DNA from: Gammaproteobacteria bacterium
Lineage (GTDB): Bacteria > Pseudomonadota > Gammaproteobacteria > Pseudomonadales > Azotimanducaceae
Reading direction: 5' to 3'
NCBI GenBank assembly: GCA_002689445.1
Contig: NZGC01000026.1
Coordinates: 1-37,284 of the forward strand
DNA length: 37,284 nucleotides
A program made the translations under genes and the position numbers. How positions within the stretch are numbered: position 1 is the first letter of the stretch; the number at the start of each line of letters is the position of its first letter. This document shows positions 1 through 6,959 of the stretch, in pieces. The notes below the pieces were generated by a model, which was not told the DNA's origin, searched no databases, and was given only the letters and a program-made list of their open reading frames with translations.

Positions 1-1
1 A

Positions 2-520
2 ACAGGGCCGATGATGACCAGAGTGGCTGGGGAAAACCCCGATGGCCTGATTATGCATCCGTTCTCAACTGAGGCGTACGTTAAGGAAGTTTATGTTCCA
101 ACGTTGGATGAGCATCTAACCAGGGTATCGCTGAGTCGCGATGATTTTGTCGTTGATTTTTCACCCTTGATTGCAACCGGCGATAGCGAAGAAGCGATCG
201 ACGCCGCAAGGCAGGTGGCGAGAGAGCGGATTGCGTTTTATGGCTCGACCCGGAGTTATCAGCGCGTGTTGGCGCACCATGGCTGGGAGGCCTTGCAACC
301 GCAACTCAATACTTTGATGAAACAAGGCCGAGTTGAGGAAATGGCGGCCTTGATTGATGACACCGTGTTTGACGCATTTGTGGTGTCAGGCGCGCCGGAC
401 GACGTGGGTCGAGAGCTTAAAAGACGGTATGGTAATTTTATAGACCGCATGACTCTATCCCCGGAAGGCTTATCTGAAAGGAGTCTGGGAAGCCTGATTG
501 AACAATTGAAAAGTGCTTGA
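2..520 (+). CDS. LLM-class (luciferase-like) flavin-dependent oxidoreductase, C-terminal part, 5' truncated by window edge
   Basis: The reading frame is open from base 2, so the gene starts before the window and only its last 172 or so residues are present. The first residues read GPMMTRVAGENPDGLIMHPF, which matches the late part of the TIM barrel of luciferase-like monooxygenases, where a G-P-x-x-x-R-x-A-G-E-x-A-D-G stretch precedes the last strands. The Met at base 11 lies inside this conserved stretch and is not the true start. Family members use reduced FMN or F420 to oxidise small organic substrates; the cofactor cannot be decided from this fragment. A nitronate-monooxygenase-like flavoprotein gene follows 78 bases downstream on the same strand. 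The family is fairly sure, the substrate unknown. Confidence 0.8.
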   Translation, partial: TGPMMTRVAGENPDGLIMHPFSTEAYVKEVYVPTLDEHLTRVSLSRDDFVVDFSPLIATGDSEEAIDAARQVARERIAFYGSTRSYQRVLAHHGWEALQPQLNTLMKQGRVEEMAALIDDTVFDAFVVSGAPDDVGRELKRRYGNFIDRMTLSPEGLSERSLGSLIEQLKSA

Positions 521-598
521 CGGTATAGCGATTGCCTCGCCCATTGCGATTAACTCGAAGAATAAAAACAAGCAAAAAATGAAAGAAAAGGAGCGTGT

Positions 599-1735
599 AT
601 GAAGTCGCCAGTTTGTGAGCAGTTAGGTATTGAATTTCCTCTGATTGCTTTTACCCATTGCCGAGATGTGGTGTGTGCTGTCTCAAAAGCCGGCGGTATG
701 GGGGTTCTGGGTGCCGCGGGTTACTCGGCGGAGCAGTTAGAAATTGAGTTGGCCTGGATCGATGCCCATATTGACGGCAAGCCTTATGGGGTTGATTTAA
801 TTGTACCCACCACCATGGCGAATAAAGATGAGCGGTTGTCTGGAGAAGAGGTTGGGGCTTTGGTGCCCGATGAGCATCGTGATTATGCAGCGAGTATTCT
901 CGCTCGACATCACATTGACACGGCGGATCTGTATGCGAAAACAACCGGCGGGGGCGGTGGTTTTCTCGGAGAAGGTCGAGCGGCAAATATTCTTGATGTC
1001 GCTTTTGCTCACCCGATTAGTATCATCGTAAATGCACTTGGCGTACCCCCTGCTTACATGTTGGAGTTGGGCAAGGCTCGAGGAGTGCCCGTGGGCGCGC
1101 TGGTGGGATCAAAACAACATGCGGTCAAGCAAGCTGAAGCCGGAGTGGACATTCTTATTGTCTCTGGAACTGAAGCGGGAGGTCATTGTGGAGAGGTGTC
1201 CACGATGGTGTTGGTGCCTGAGGTTGCTGAGGCCGTGTCAAGCTTTAAAGAGGTCAGTATCTTGGCGGCTGGGGGCATTGTGACCGGACGACAAATGGCG
1301 GCGGCAATGGCGATGGGCGCTCATGGGGTGTGGACGGGCTCTGTGTGGTTGACGACCACCGAGGCCGAGACCTCGCCCGTCATCAAAGAGAAGTTGTTGG
1401 CAACAGGATCGAGTCAAACCGTGCGATCGAAGAGTCGGACCGGGAAGTTTTCCCGGCAAATTCGGTCACCTTGGACCGATGCTTGGGAGCATTCAGAGGA
1501 TGCTCCAGATCCCTTACCCATGCCCTTGCAGTCACTGGTGAGTGAACCCGCTTTGGGAAAGGTGACAAAGCTTGCTGAAGCTGGCCACGAGGGAGCCAAG
1601 CAACTGGCGACCTATTGGGTGGGGCAAGGCGTGGGACTGATGAATCAATCGATCTCGGCGAAACAGGTGGTGTACGATTTTATGGAAGATTTTTTGGTGG
1701 CCAAAGAGCGACTCCAGGGGTTTGTTGACGAGTAG
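599..1735 (+). CDS. Nitronate monooxygenase-like FMN-dependent oxidoreductase
   Basis: The 378-residue protein has the nitronate monooxygenase / 2-nitropropane dioxygenase-type TIM-barrel fold. An early glycine-rich SKAGGMGVLG stretch forms part of the FMN site. The segment GTEAGGHCGE at about residues 190-199 carries the family's conserved His (His196). AAGGIVTGRQ followed by a G-A-H-G-V-x-x-G-S segment gives the phosphate-binding loop. The family oxidises alkyl nitronates, but many relatives are general NAD(P)H:flavin or quinone reductases, so the substrate is open. A strong Shine-Dalgarno AAGGAG at 588-593 sits five bases before the ATG and fixes the start. The gene lies among other flavin and NADPH oxidoreductases, next to a luciferase-like monooxygenase and near a nitroreductase, which suggests shared breakdown of one unusual compound class (inference). 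Confidence 0.85.
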   Translation: MKSPVCEQLGIEFPLIAFTHCRDVVCAVSKAGGMGVLGAAGYSAEQLEIELAWIDAHIDGKPYGVDLIVPTTMANKDERLSGEEVGALVPDEHRDYAASILARHHIDTADLYAKTTGGGGGFLGEGRAANILDVAFAHPISIIVNALGVPPAYMLELGKARGVPVGALVGSKQHAVKQAEAGVDILIVSGTEAGGHCGEVSTMVLVPEVAEAVSSFKEVSILAAGGIVTGRQMAAAMAMGAHGVWTGSVWLTTTEAETSPVIKEKLLATGSSQTVRSKSRTGKFSRQIRSPWTDAWEHSEDAPDPLPMPLQSLVSEPALGKVTKLAEAGHEGAKQLATYWVGQGVGLMNQSISAKQVVYDFMEDFLVAKERLQGFVDE

Positions 1736-1906
1736 CGTGGCTTTGCTGGGCCAATAGCCAAAATTTTTAGTAAGGCGTGTAGTTGGGCTTGCCCGAGCGC
1801 GTTAATCCCAGCCGAGCGAGAACCGAACACCATTGGCGTTGGGCATGCGGAGCGCCTCGAGCGTTAAAGACGATCTGAGGTCAAGTTGATATTGACAGAG
1901 AATGCG

Positions 1907-2935
1907 ATGATCAATCAGCAATGGCAATTGGCGCGCCTACCTGCTTCAGGCTGGCCTGAAGCAGAGGACTTTACCTGGATGGAGAGTGCTCCGCCAAAGC
2001 CCGGCGCAGGGCAATTTCTGTCTGAAACGTTATATCTTTCTCTTGATCCTTATCAGTGGGGCCGCCGCCGTCGAGGTGTCGAAATACCCGGAAGCGTCTG
2101 CCATGGTAGAACGGTCTCGCGAGTTATTCAGTCCCGGCATCCAGATTACGCGGTGGGGGATTATGTGTTCAATACCAACGGCTGGCAGCGGTTTGGTTTG
2201 ACCGGCGCAGGGATCACCGATTTTGGGTACATGCAGCCACGGCAGCTCGACCCTAGCGTGGCGCCGGTCTCAACTGCGCTCGGTGTTCTAGGCATGCTCG
2301 GTCTGACAGCCTACGCCGGTATGACCCTTCAGGGTCGGCCAATGCCAGGAGAGACATTGGTAGTATCGGCGGCTTCGGGAGGGGTTGGCCAGATTGCAGG
2401 CCAACTGGCAAAGCTGGCAGGTGCACGGGTGGTGGGCATCGCTGGGGTCGATAAAAAGGTGAAATTTTGTCGAGAGGAGCTGGGCTTTGATGACTGCGTA
2501 TCGCACCTCACGCCAGATTATGAGTCGAGATTGCGAGACGCGTGTCCAGAGGGGATCGATGTTTATTTTGAGAACGTCGGTGGAAGGGTGTTCGAAGGAG
2601 TCCTGCCGCTGTTGAATCCCGTGTCGAGGATAAGCTTGTGCGGAATGATCGCCCAATACGGGGATGACCTGAACCAATCACCTCAGCAAGCATGGATGCA
2701 TGCGGGTCAGGCTATTTTTGATCGACAAAAAGTTACGGTGATGCCGCTCTTTGTGGGAGATTTTGTGGAGTTTCATCAAGCACGTTTTTTAGAAGAAATG
2801 ACAACCTATATCAGAGACAAAAAAATTCACTATCGCGAGGATATCTGGTCAGGGCTTGAAGCCGCGCCACAGGCCTTCAGTGACATGCTGCGTGGCCATA
2901 ATTTCGGTAAGACTTTGGTAGAGGTTACTTCCTAA
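1907..2935 (+). CDS. NADP-dependent MDR-family oxidoreductase (zinc-independent, CurA/leukotriene B4 dehydrogenase type)
   Basis: The 342-residue protein belongs to the zinc-independent medium-chain dehydrogenase/reductases that reduce activated C=C bonds with NADPH. It opens with MINQQWQLARLP, typical of this subfamily. The nucleotide-binding loop AASGGVG lies at residues 155-161, and the family-typical IDVYFENVGG follows in the second half. No zinc-binding Cys/His set is seen. I chose the ATG at 1907, preceded by AGAGAA, over a TTG at 1886 because the protein then begins like its family. It stands alone between the nitronate-monooxygenase-like gene (171 bases upstream) and the nitroreductase (150 bases downstream), all in one direction. 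The substrate is probably an enone or enal, but this cannot be read from sequence. Confidence 0.85.
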   Translation: MINQQWQLARLPASGWPEAEDFTWMESAPPKPGAGQFLSETLYLSLDPYQWGRRRRGVEIPGSVCHGRTVSRVIQSRHPDYAVGDYVFNTNGWQRFGLTGAGITDFGYMQPRQLDPSVAPVSTALGVLGMLGLTAYAGMTLQGRPMPGETLVVSAASGGVGQIAGQLAKLAGARVVGIAGVDKKVKFCREELGFDDCVSHLTPDYESRLRDACPEGIDVYFENVGGRVFEGVLPLLNPVSRISLCGMIAQYGDDLNQSPQQAWMHAGQAIFDRQKVTVMPLFVGDFVEFHQARFLEEMTTYIRDKKIHYREDIWSGLEAAPQAFSDMLRGHNFGKTLVEVTS

Positions 2936-3085
2936 CCCAGTCCGATCGATTTCGAACGGTGCACTGGTCTTGGGCTGGGTTCAAAGGTAATCCCATAGCA
3001 ATGCGCTCTGCCTCAACTGGTGCGCTCTCGGGGAATGTGGTTACATGAGGGTCACGTTGAATTGACGAGTTAAGGAGAAAAGCGC

Positions 3086-3760
3086 ATGACTCATGAACAA
3101 CTGAATCTAACGAATGACGAGTTACTGAGTACCACTCGAGCTGTGCGAAAGCGCCTTGACTTTGATAGGCCGGTGCCGATGTCAGCGATTGAAGAGTGCA
3201 TGCAGATGGCTGTTCAAGCACCCTCGGGTTCAAATGCCCAAGGCTGGCAGTTCATGTTTGTGACTGATCCGGACAAACGTGCACAAATTGGGGAGTACTA
3301 CCGTCAAGCCTTTGAGATTTATAAAGAGATGCCGGTTGCGATTCACAAGTTGCATGCAGACTCTAGTGATCAAGATTTGACTTCCAGCCAAGCCCGATCG
3401 GCGTCCTCAGCAGATTACTTGGGCGAGAACATGGGAAAAGCGCCTGTACTCATGATCCCATGTATTGCCGGTAGAACAGACAATGAAGCGGGTGCCAATA
3501 TTCTTTCCCAGACGGCGACTTTAGGCTCGGTGATTCCCGCTGCGTGGAGCTTTATGTTGGCCGCCAGAGCCCGAGGGTTAGGCACAGCATGGACCACCTT
3601 GCACCTCATGCATGAAGCGGCCATTGCTGAGTTGCTCGGGATTCCTTATGACGATTATATGCAGGTTGCTTTGATACCAATTGCTTACACCAAAGGCACC
3701 ACATTTAAACCGGCCTATCGACCACCCCTCGATTCAGTCATGCATGTCGATCAGTGGTAA
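3086..3760 (+). CDS. Nitroreductase-family protein
   Basis: The 224-residue protein has the nitroreductase fold, which binds FMN at a dimer interface and uses NAD(P)H. The N-terminal STTRAVRKRLDF matches the family's S-x-R-x-x-R-x-F FMN-phosphate motif. APSGSNAQGWQF is the classical A-P-S-x-x-N-x-Q-x-W segment near residue 50. The stretch ARARGLGTAWTT in the last third is the conserved G-L-G-T-x-W region. A Shine-Dalgarno AAGGAG at 3072-3077 precedes the ATG by eight bases. Family members reduce nitro groups, quinones or flavins, and some cleave or dehalogenate ring compounds. With the neighbouring flavoproteins it suggests reductive handling of a nitro or related aromatic compound, but the substrate is not determined. 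Confidence 0.88.
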   Translation: MTHEQLNLTNDELLSTTRAVRKRLDFDRPVPMSAIEECMQMAVQAPSGSNAQGWQFMFVTDPDKRAQIGEYYRQAFEIYKEMPVAIHKLHADSSDQDLTSSQARSASSADYLGENMGKAPVLMIPCIAGRTDNEAGANILSQTATLGSVIPAAWSFMLAARARGLGTAWTTLHLMHEAAIAELLGIPYDDYMQVALIPIAYTKGTTFKPAYRPPLDSVMHVDQW

Positions 3761-3856
3761 AGCCTGAGGGGCAGCAATCCCGGTCGAATCGGATGTTTTC
3801 GGCGCATTTGCTGAAAAATGGGTCAGGGGATCGCGCGTGAAGCGATGAGCTCGCGC

Positions 3857-3873
3857 CCAGGGGATGCCAGGGG
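3857..3873. repeat. Short tandem direct repeat in the intergenic region before the SnoaL-like gene
   Basis: The heptamer CCAGGGG occurs twice (3857-3863 and 3867-3873), separated by ATG and followed by TATG, so roughly ten bases are repeated. It lies about 90 bases before the next gene. The ten-base spacing equals one helical turn, which would suit a tandem regulator site, but so short a repeat may be chance. Confidence 0.3.
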
Positions 3874-3959
3874 TATGACCTTGGGTTGTCGCTAAAGTGG
3901 TCAAAGCATGAAGGCGAGATACCCCTTAAGAAAATAATTTCAATAATCAGGAGACAAAG

Positions 3960-4379
3960 ATGCTCAGTTCAGGATCCATGGAAGACAGGTTGTTAATCAG
4001 AGAACTCGTCGATTCCTATAATGATGCAGTGATGCGTTTTGATGGCGACGCGTGGTCAAGTAATTGGGCGGAAGATGCGGTTTGGAATCTTCCGGGTGCC
4101 GGCGAAATCGCGGGTAGAGAGGCAATCCTCACGGTTTGGCAAGGGGCAATGAGCGCCTTCAGCTTTGTCGGCTTTTTTGCCTCTGCTGGCCCCATTGTTG
4201 TGAACGGTGAGTCGGCCACTGGTACCTGGTATCAGCAAGAATTCTTGCACGGAAAAGACGGCGGCAAGCGAGCTGTCACCGGGCGCTATCAGGACGCTTA
4301 CACCAAAACGGATGGCCGTTGGTATTTCCAGCGTCGCGACTATGAGGTGTTGCACGCTGAGGTTACCGAGCCGGCCTAG
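3960..4379 (+). CDS. SnoaL-like / NTF2-fold protein
   Basis: The 139-residue protein has the pattern of the SnoaL-like NTF2 superfamily. An N-terminal helix (EDRLLIRELVDSYNDAVM) leads to FDGDAWSSNWAEDAVWNLP, the usual D-x-x-x-W-x-x-x-x-A-E-D-A-x-W segment. A helix follows, then a curved sheet ending in GRWYFQRRDYEVL. This fold makes a conical pocket used by isomerases, dehydratases and hydrolases, or simply binds ligands. A CAGGAG Shine-Dalgarno ends six bases before the ATG. It sits in the accessory cluster between a nitroreductase and a short-chain dehydrogenase, so it may act on the same substrate. The fold is well supported; the reaction is unknown. Confidence 0.75.
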   Translation: MLSSGSMEDRLLIRELVDSYNDAVMRFDGDAWSSNWAEDAVWNLPGAGEIAGREAILTVWQGAMSAFSFVGFFASAGPIVVNGESATGTWYQQEFLHGKDGGKRAVTGRYQDAYTKTDGRWYFQRRDYEVLHAEVTEPA

Positions 4380-4536
4380 AGAGGCAGAGTAGAGGACGGA
4401 GGCTTGGCAGTTTGGACCAACCTGTTGGTCGTTGTGACCGACAGCCTTGCTGCTCACTTAGTCCTTTTATCGAGATTCACGAGATGATAAAACGACACGC
4501 AGCAAAACGATAACGAATAGAGGGAAGGGCAAAGAT

Positions 4537-5223
4537 ATGGCGACGATTTTGATTACGGGCACCAATAAGGGTGTGGGGCTTGAGTTAACGAAAATCTATG
4601 CTGCCCGGGGCGATACGGTTTACGCGGCGTGTCGAGATCCGGCCGGCGCGAGTGCTCTGGCAGAAGTTCCTGGTGAAGTCGTCATTCTGCCGTTGGTCGT
4701 GGGTGACTCGGGCTCGGTAACGGCGATGGCAGAGCAGCTGGCTGGGGTGACCATTGATATTGTGATCAATAATGCAGGTATGAAAGGTCCAGAGTTTGAG
4801 GAGCAAAATACCTACGCCATGGACTTCGACGGTTGGGCTGAAACCTTCAATGTGAATAGCATGGGGCCTGTTCGTGTGATGCAAGCTCTGATGCCAAATT
4901 TGAAACAGGCTGAGGCTGCGAAGGTGGTGACCATCACCTCTCAGATGGGTGCTTTGTCGCTTGATATGCCGGCGGCCCACGCATACTGCGCTTCGAAGGC
5001 GGCGGTGAACAAATTTATGCGATTGGCCAGTATCGACTTGAAAAAGGATGGCGTTGCAGTGGGGCTGATCCACCCGGGCTGGGTTCAAACAGATATGGGC
5101 GGACCCCGTGCTGATTTAACGCCTCAGGAAAGTGCAGAAGGAATTGTCGCGGTGGTCGATCAATTGTCGATGGATTCCACCGGAGGCTTTTGGAAGTGGA
5201 ACGGTGAGACGCATGACTGGTAA
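4537..5223 (+). CDS. Short-chain dehydrogenase/reductase (SDR), C-factor-like
   Basis: The 228-residue protein is a classical-type short-chain dehydrogenase. TGTNKGVG at residues 8-15 is the NAD(P)-binding T-G-x-x-x-G-x-G loop. IVINNAG matches the N-N-A-G motif. TITSQMG carries the catalytic Ser, and YCASK supplies Tyr150 and Lys154. LIHPGWVQTDMGG near the end is typical of the C-factor-like subgroup of small SDRs. An AGGGAAGG stretch precedes the ATG. It is the last gene of the plus-strand oxidoreductase cluster, about 190 bases before rlmA. It probably reduces a carbonyl or oxidises an alcohol; the substrate is unknown. Confidence 0.87.
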   Translation: MATILITGTNKGVGLELTKIYAARGDTVYAACRDPAGASALAEVPGEVVILPLVVGDSGSVTAMAEQLAGVTIDIVINNAGMKGPEFEEQNTYAMDFDGWAETFNVNSMGPVRVMQALMPNLKQAEAAKVVTITSQMGALSLDMPAAHAYCASKAAVNKFMRLASIDLKKDGVAVGLIHPGWVQTDMGGPRADLTPQESAEGIVAVVDQLSMDSTGGFWKWNGETHDW

Positions 5224-5416
5224 CGCGTCGCGGCACGATTGATCTCAGGGGCGCAGTGGTGGCTAAGTTAACCATTGGAGTTATAAGGCTAGGGCGATCA
5301 GTTGGCGCGGGCGACGTTGAGGTCAAGGTTTGGGCGGAGGCTGCGCAGCGGCTCGAAAATGCACCGAAGTTGTCGTTAGATGCGCCTGATTCGTTGTAGT
5401 TCAATGCCCGTAGACC

Positions 5417-6274
5417 TTGCTTAAGGGCGTGCATTATCGGTGCCCGGTATGCCAGCGTCACAGACTAACTGAGGTTGAAGGCGGATGGGTTTGTCCTGAA
5501 CAACATCGTTTTGATCGGTCCAGCAAAGGCTATGTGAATCTGTTGTTGGCGCATCAAACACGAAGCAAGATGCCCGGAGACGCTAGCTCAATGTTAGCCG
5601 CTCGCCGTCAGTTTTTGTCGGAGGGTTATTACCAAAGCCTAGCGACAGCGGTCGCTGCCGCAGCTGCAGACGAAGCCTCGATCCAGTCGGGATGGCTCGA
5701 GGTGGGGTGCGGGGAAGGCTACTATTTAAGTGCTCTTCAGCAGAGGGGCGTGCCCGCATCAGATCTTTGGGGCATCGATATTGCCAAAGCGGCGGTACAA
5801 ATGGCCGCGCAGCGTAAACTGGGCGTGAACTTGGCTGTAGCGGCTGCTCGAGCCTTGCCTTTTTTTGACCACAGCTTTACTCGAATTTTATCCATTTTTT
5901 CACCTTTTGATCTGGCCGAAATCGAGCGAGTGTTGCGGCCTGGCGGCCGCTTTATTGTGGTCGGACCGGGTGAAGCCCACTTGCGCGAGATCAAAGCGCT
6001 GATCTACGCGAGCGTGCAGCCTCATGCGGGTAATTTCGCATCGCTCGACCAAAATGCCAGGTGGCAAGAGGCTAGCCGCTCGAAGGTTCAGGAAGGGGTC
6101 CTGCTAAAGGATGCAGCGCTGCAGTCGTTGTTTCGCATGACGCCTTATTACTGGTCAGCGACGCCAGCGCAACAGCAGCATATCGAAACGCTCTCTGAGC
6201 TTGAGGTGACTCTCGATTTTGAACTGAGATGCTATGAAGTGGCCGTCGGCACGCCGGAGCCTATTGATGGCTAA
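5417..6274 (+). CDS. rlmA: 23S rRNA (guanine-N1)-methyltransferase RlmA
   Basis: The 285-residue protein carries the two RlmA parts. First is an N-terminal zinc-binding segment with Cys9, Cys12, Cys26 and His30 (CPVC and CPEQHRFD). Second is a Rossmann-like SAM-dependent methyltransferase domain with EVGCGEG at residues 95-101. SSKGYVNLLL followed by PGDASSMLAARRQFL is a recognisable family signature. RlmA methylates a guanine of 23S rRNA helix 35 (G745 in E. coli). The start is uncertain. No ATG is in frame after the upstream TAG, so translation begins either at TTG 5417, with no clear Shine-Dalgarno, or at GTG 5429, which AAGGG precedes too closely. The gene appears to be a stand-alone housekeeping gene. 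Confidence 0.85.
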   Translation: MLKGVHYRCPVCQRHRLTEVEGGWVCPEQHRFDRSSKGYVNLLLAHQTRSKMPGDASSMLAARRQFLSEGYYQSLATAVAAAAADEASIQSGWLEVGCGEGYYLSALQQRGVPASDLWGIDIAKAAVQMAAQRKLGVNLAVAAARALPFFDHSFTRILSIFSPFDLAEIERVLRPGGRFIVVGPGEAHLREIKALIYASVQPHAGNFASLDQNARWQEASRSKVQEGVLLKDAALQSLFRMTPYYWSATPAQQQHIETLSELEVTLDFELRCYEVAVGTPEPIDG

Positions 6275-6835
6275 TGTCTGTCCTTGGAGAGCGAAGCCTA
6301 TTCGCCGCACGGTGGCGGATGATCAAGGGAGTCACTGGCGTGATAGCGGTTATCCCTCGAATTCTCAAGGCCGACAAGCGAAGCGGTCTGGTCGATCGCC
6401 TTCAAGTGGCTTCCTCATCGTTAGTCTTGATCAATAGTCAGCCCTGATCACGCGGCCTGGGATGCGGCGGAAGCATTGGGCGTGTATCTCGGATAGTGAT
6501 TAATCGTCATCAGATCCAAGGTCTTAACGTCGCTACAGGCTGTCGAATCTGGGCCATGACGACTGTGAAGGCAGGGGTGCTGAGGCAGAATGAGCGGAGC
6601 CGGTGCAGGACTGGGCCTGTTTGGGTCGGTCATCGACGTGCCTAGGCCGTGAGACGCTTGGTCAGTGCTTCAGTGTTTGGTTGAGCACCTAAGAGGCTGC
6701 GCAAGCGCTTAAAAATTGAACAGGGCGGCGCGAAATACCCCTTAGGGTGTCTTAAGGCAAGACTTAGTGAAACAACGAGCGGTTGTCTGTGCTGGGCTAG
6801 ATCACTGAGGGTAAAAACGCTGGTTGCGACGAATT

Positions 6836-6850
6836 TGTAGTTTAGTTACT
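6836..6850. promoter_or_regulatory. Putative HexR operator upstream of edd
   Basis: TGTAGTTTAGTTACT matches the published-type HexR consensus TGTARTTWWAYTACA at 13 of 15 positions. It lies about 110 bases before the edd start, and a hexR gene is encoded 6 kb away. Outside it a second inverted repeat, TTGCGAC (6824-6830) and GTCGCAA (6856-6862), frames the site symmetrically. HexR represses Entner-Doudoroff genes and releases DNA when it binds 2-keto-3-deoxy-6-phosphogluconate. Assignment by motif and context only. Confidence 0.6.
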
Positions 6851-6889
6851 TCGTTGTCGCAAATTTGCATTAAATTCAGCGAAAAAGCT

Positions 6890-6906
6890 TTATGTTTACT
6901 ACATAA
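6890..6906. promoter_or_regulatory. 17-bp palindrome in the edd promoter region
   Basis: TTATGTTTACTACATAA has perfect six-base arms (TTATGT/ACATAA) around a five-base centre. Its right half, TTACTACA, resembles a HexR half-site (WWAYTACA), but the spacing of the full palindrome differs from the HexR consensus. It lies 53 bases before the edd start codon, where a transcription start would be expected, so it may be an operator for a second regulator or a HexR half-site. Confidence 0.35.
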
Positions 6907-6959
6907 TACGCCGCGGTACGGCACAGATAGTTGGTTGTTGATCATAGGAGAAACGGGTT

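Larger units (their letters stand above)
6275..6959. other. 685-bp gene-free region upstream of the Entner-Doudoroff operon
   Basis: No convincing gene is seen on either strand; the open frames of about 60 codons have no recognisable protein. The first 450 bases are of ordinary composition. The last 130 or so are AT-richer and hold the likely promoter and operator region of edd. This includes the HexR-like site within a longer inverted repeat (6824-6862) and a second palindrome, TTATGTTTACTACATAA (6890-6906), with perfect six-base arms. I could not fix a single -35/-10 pair with confidence. Confidence 0.6.

Noticed and set aside
4585-5088. 167-codon minus-strand frame
   Set aside because: Antisense to the SDR gene at 4537-5223, which has all catalytic motifs.
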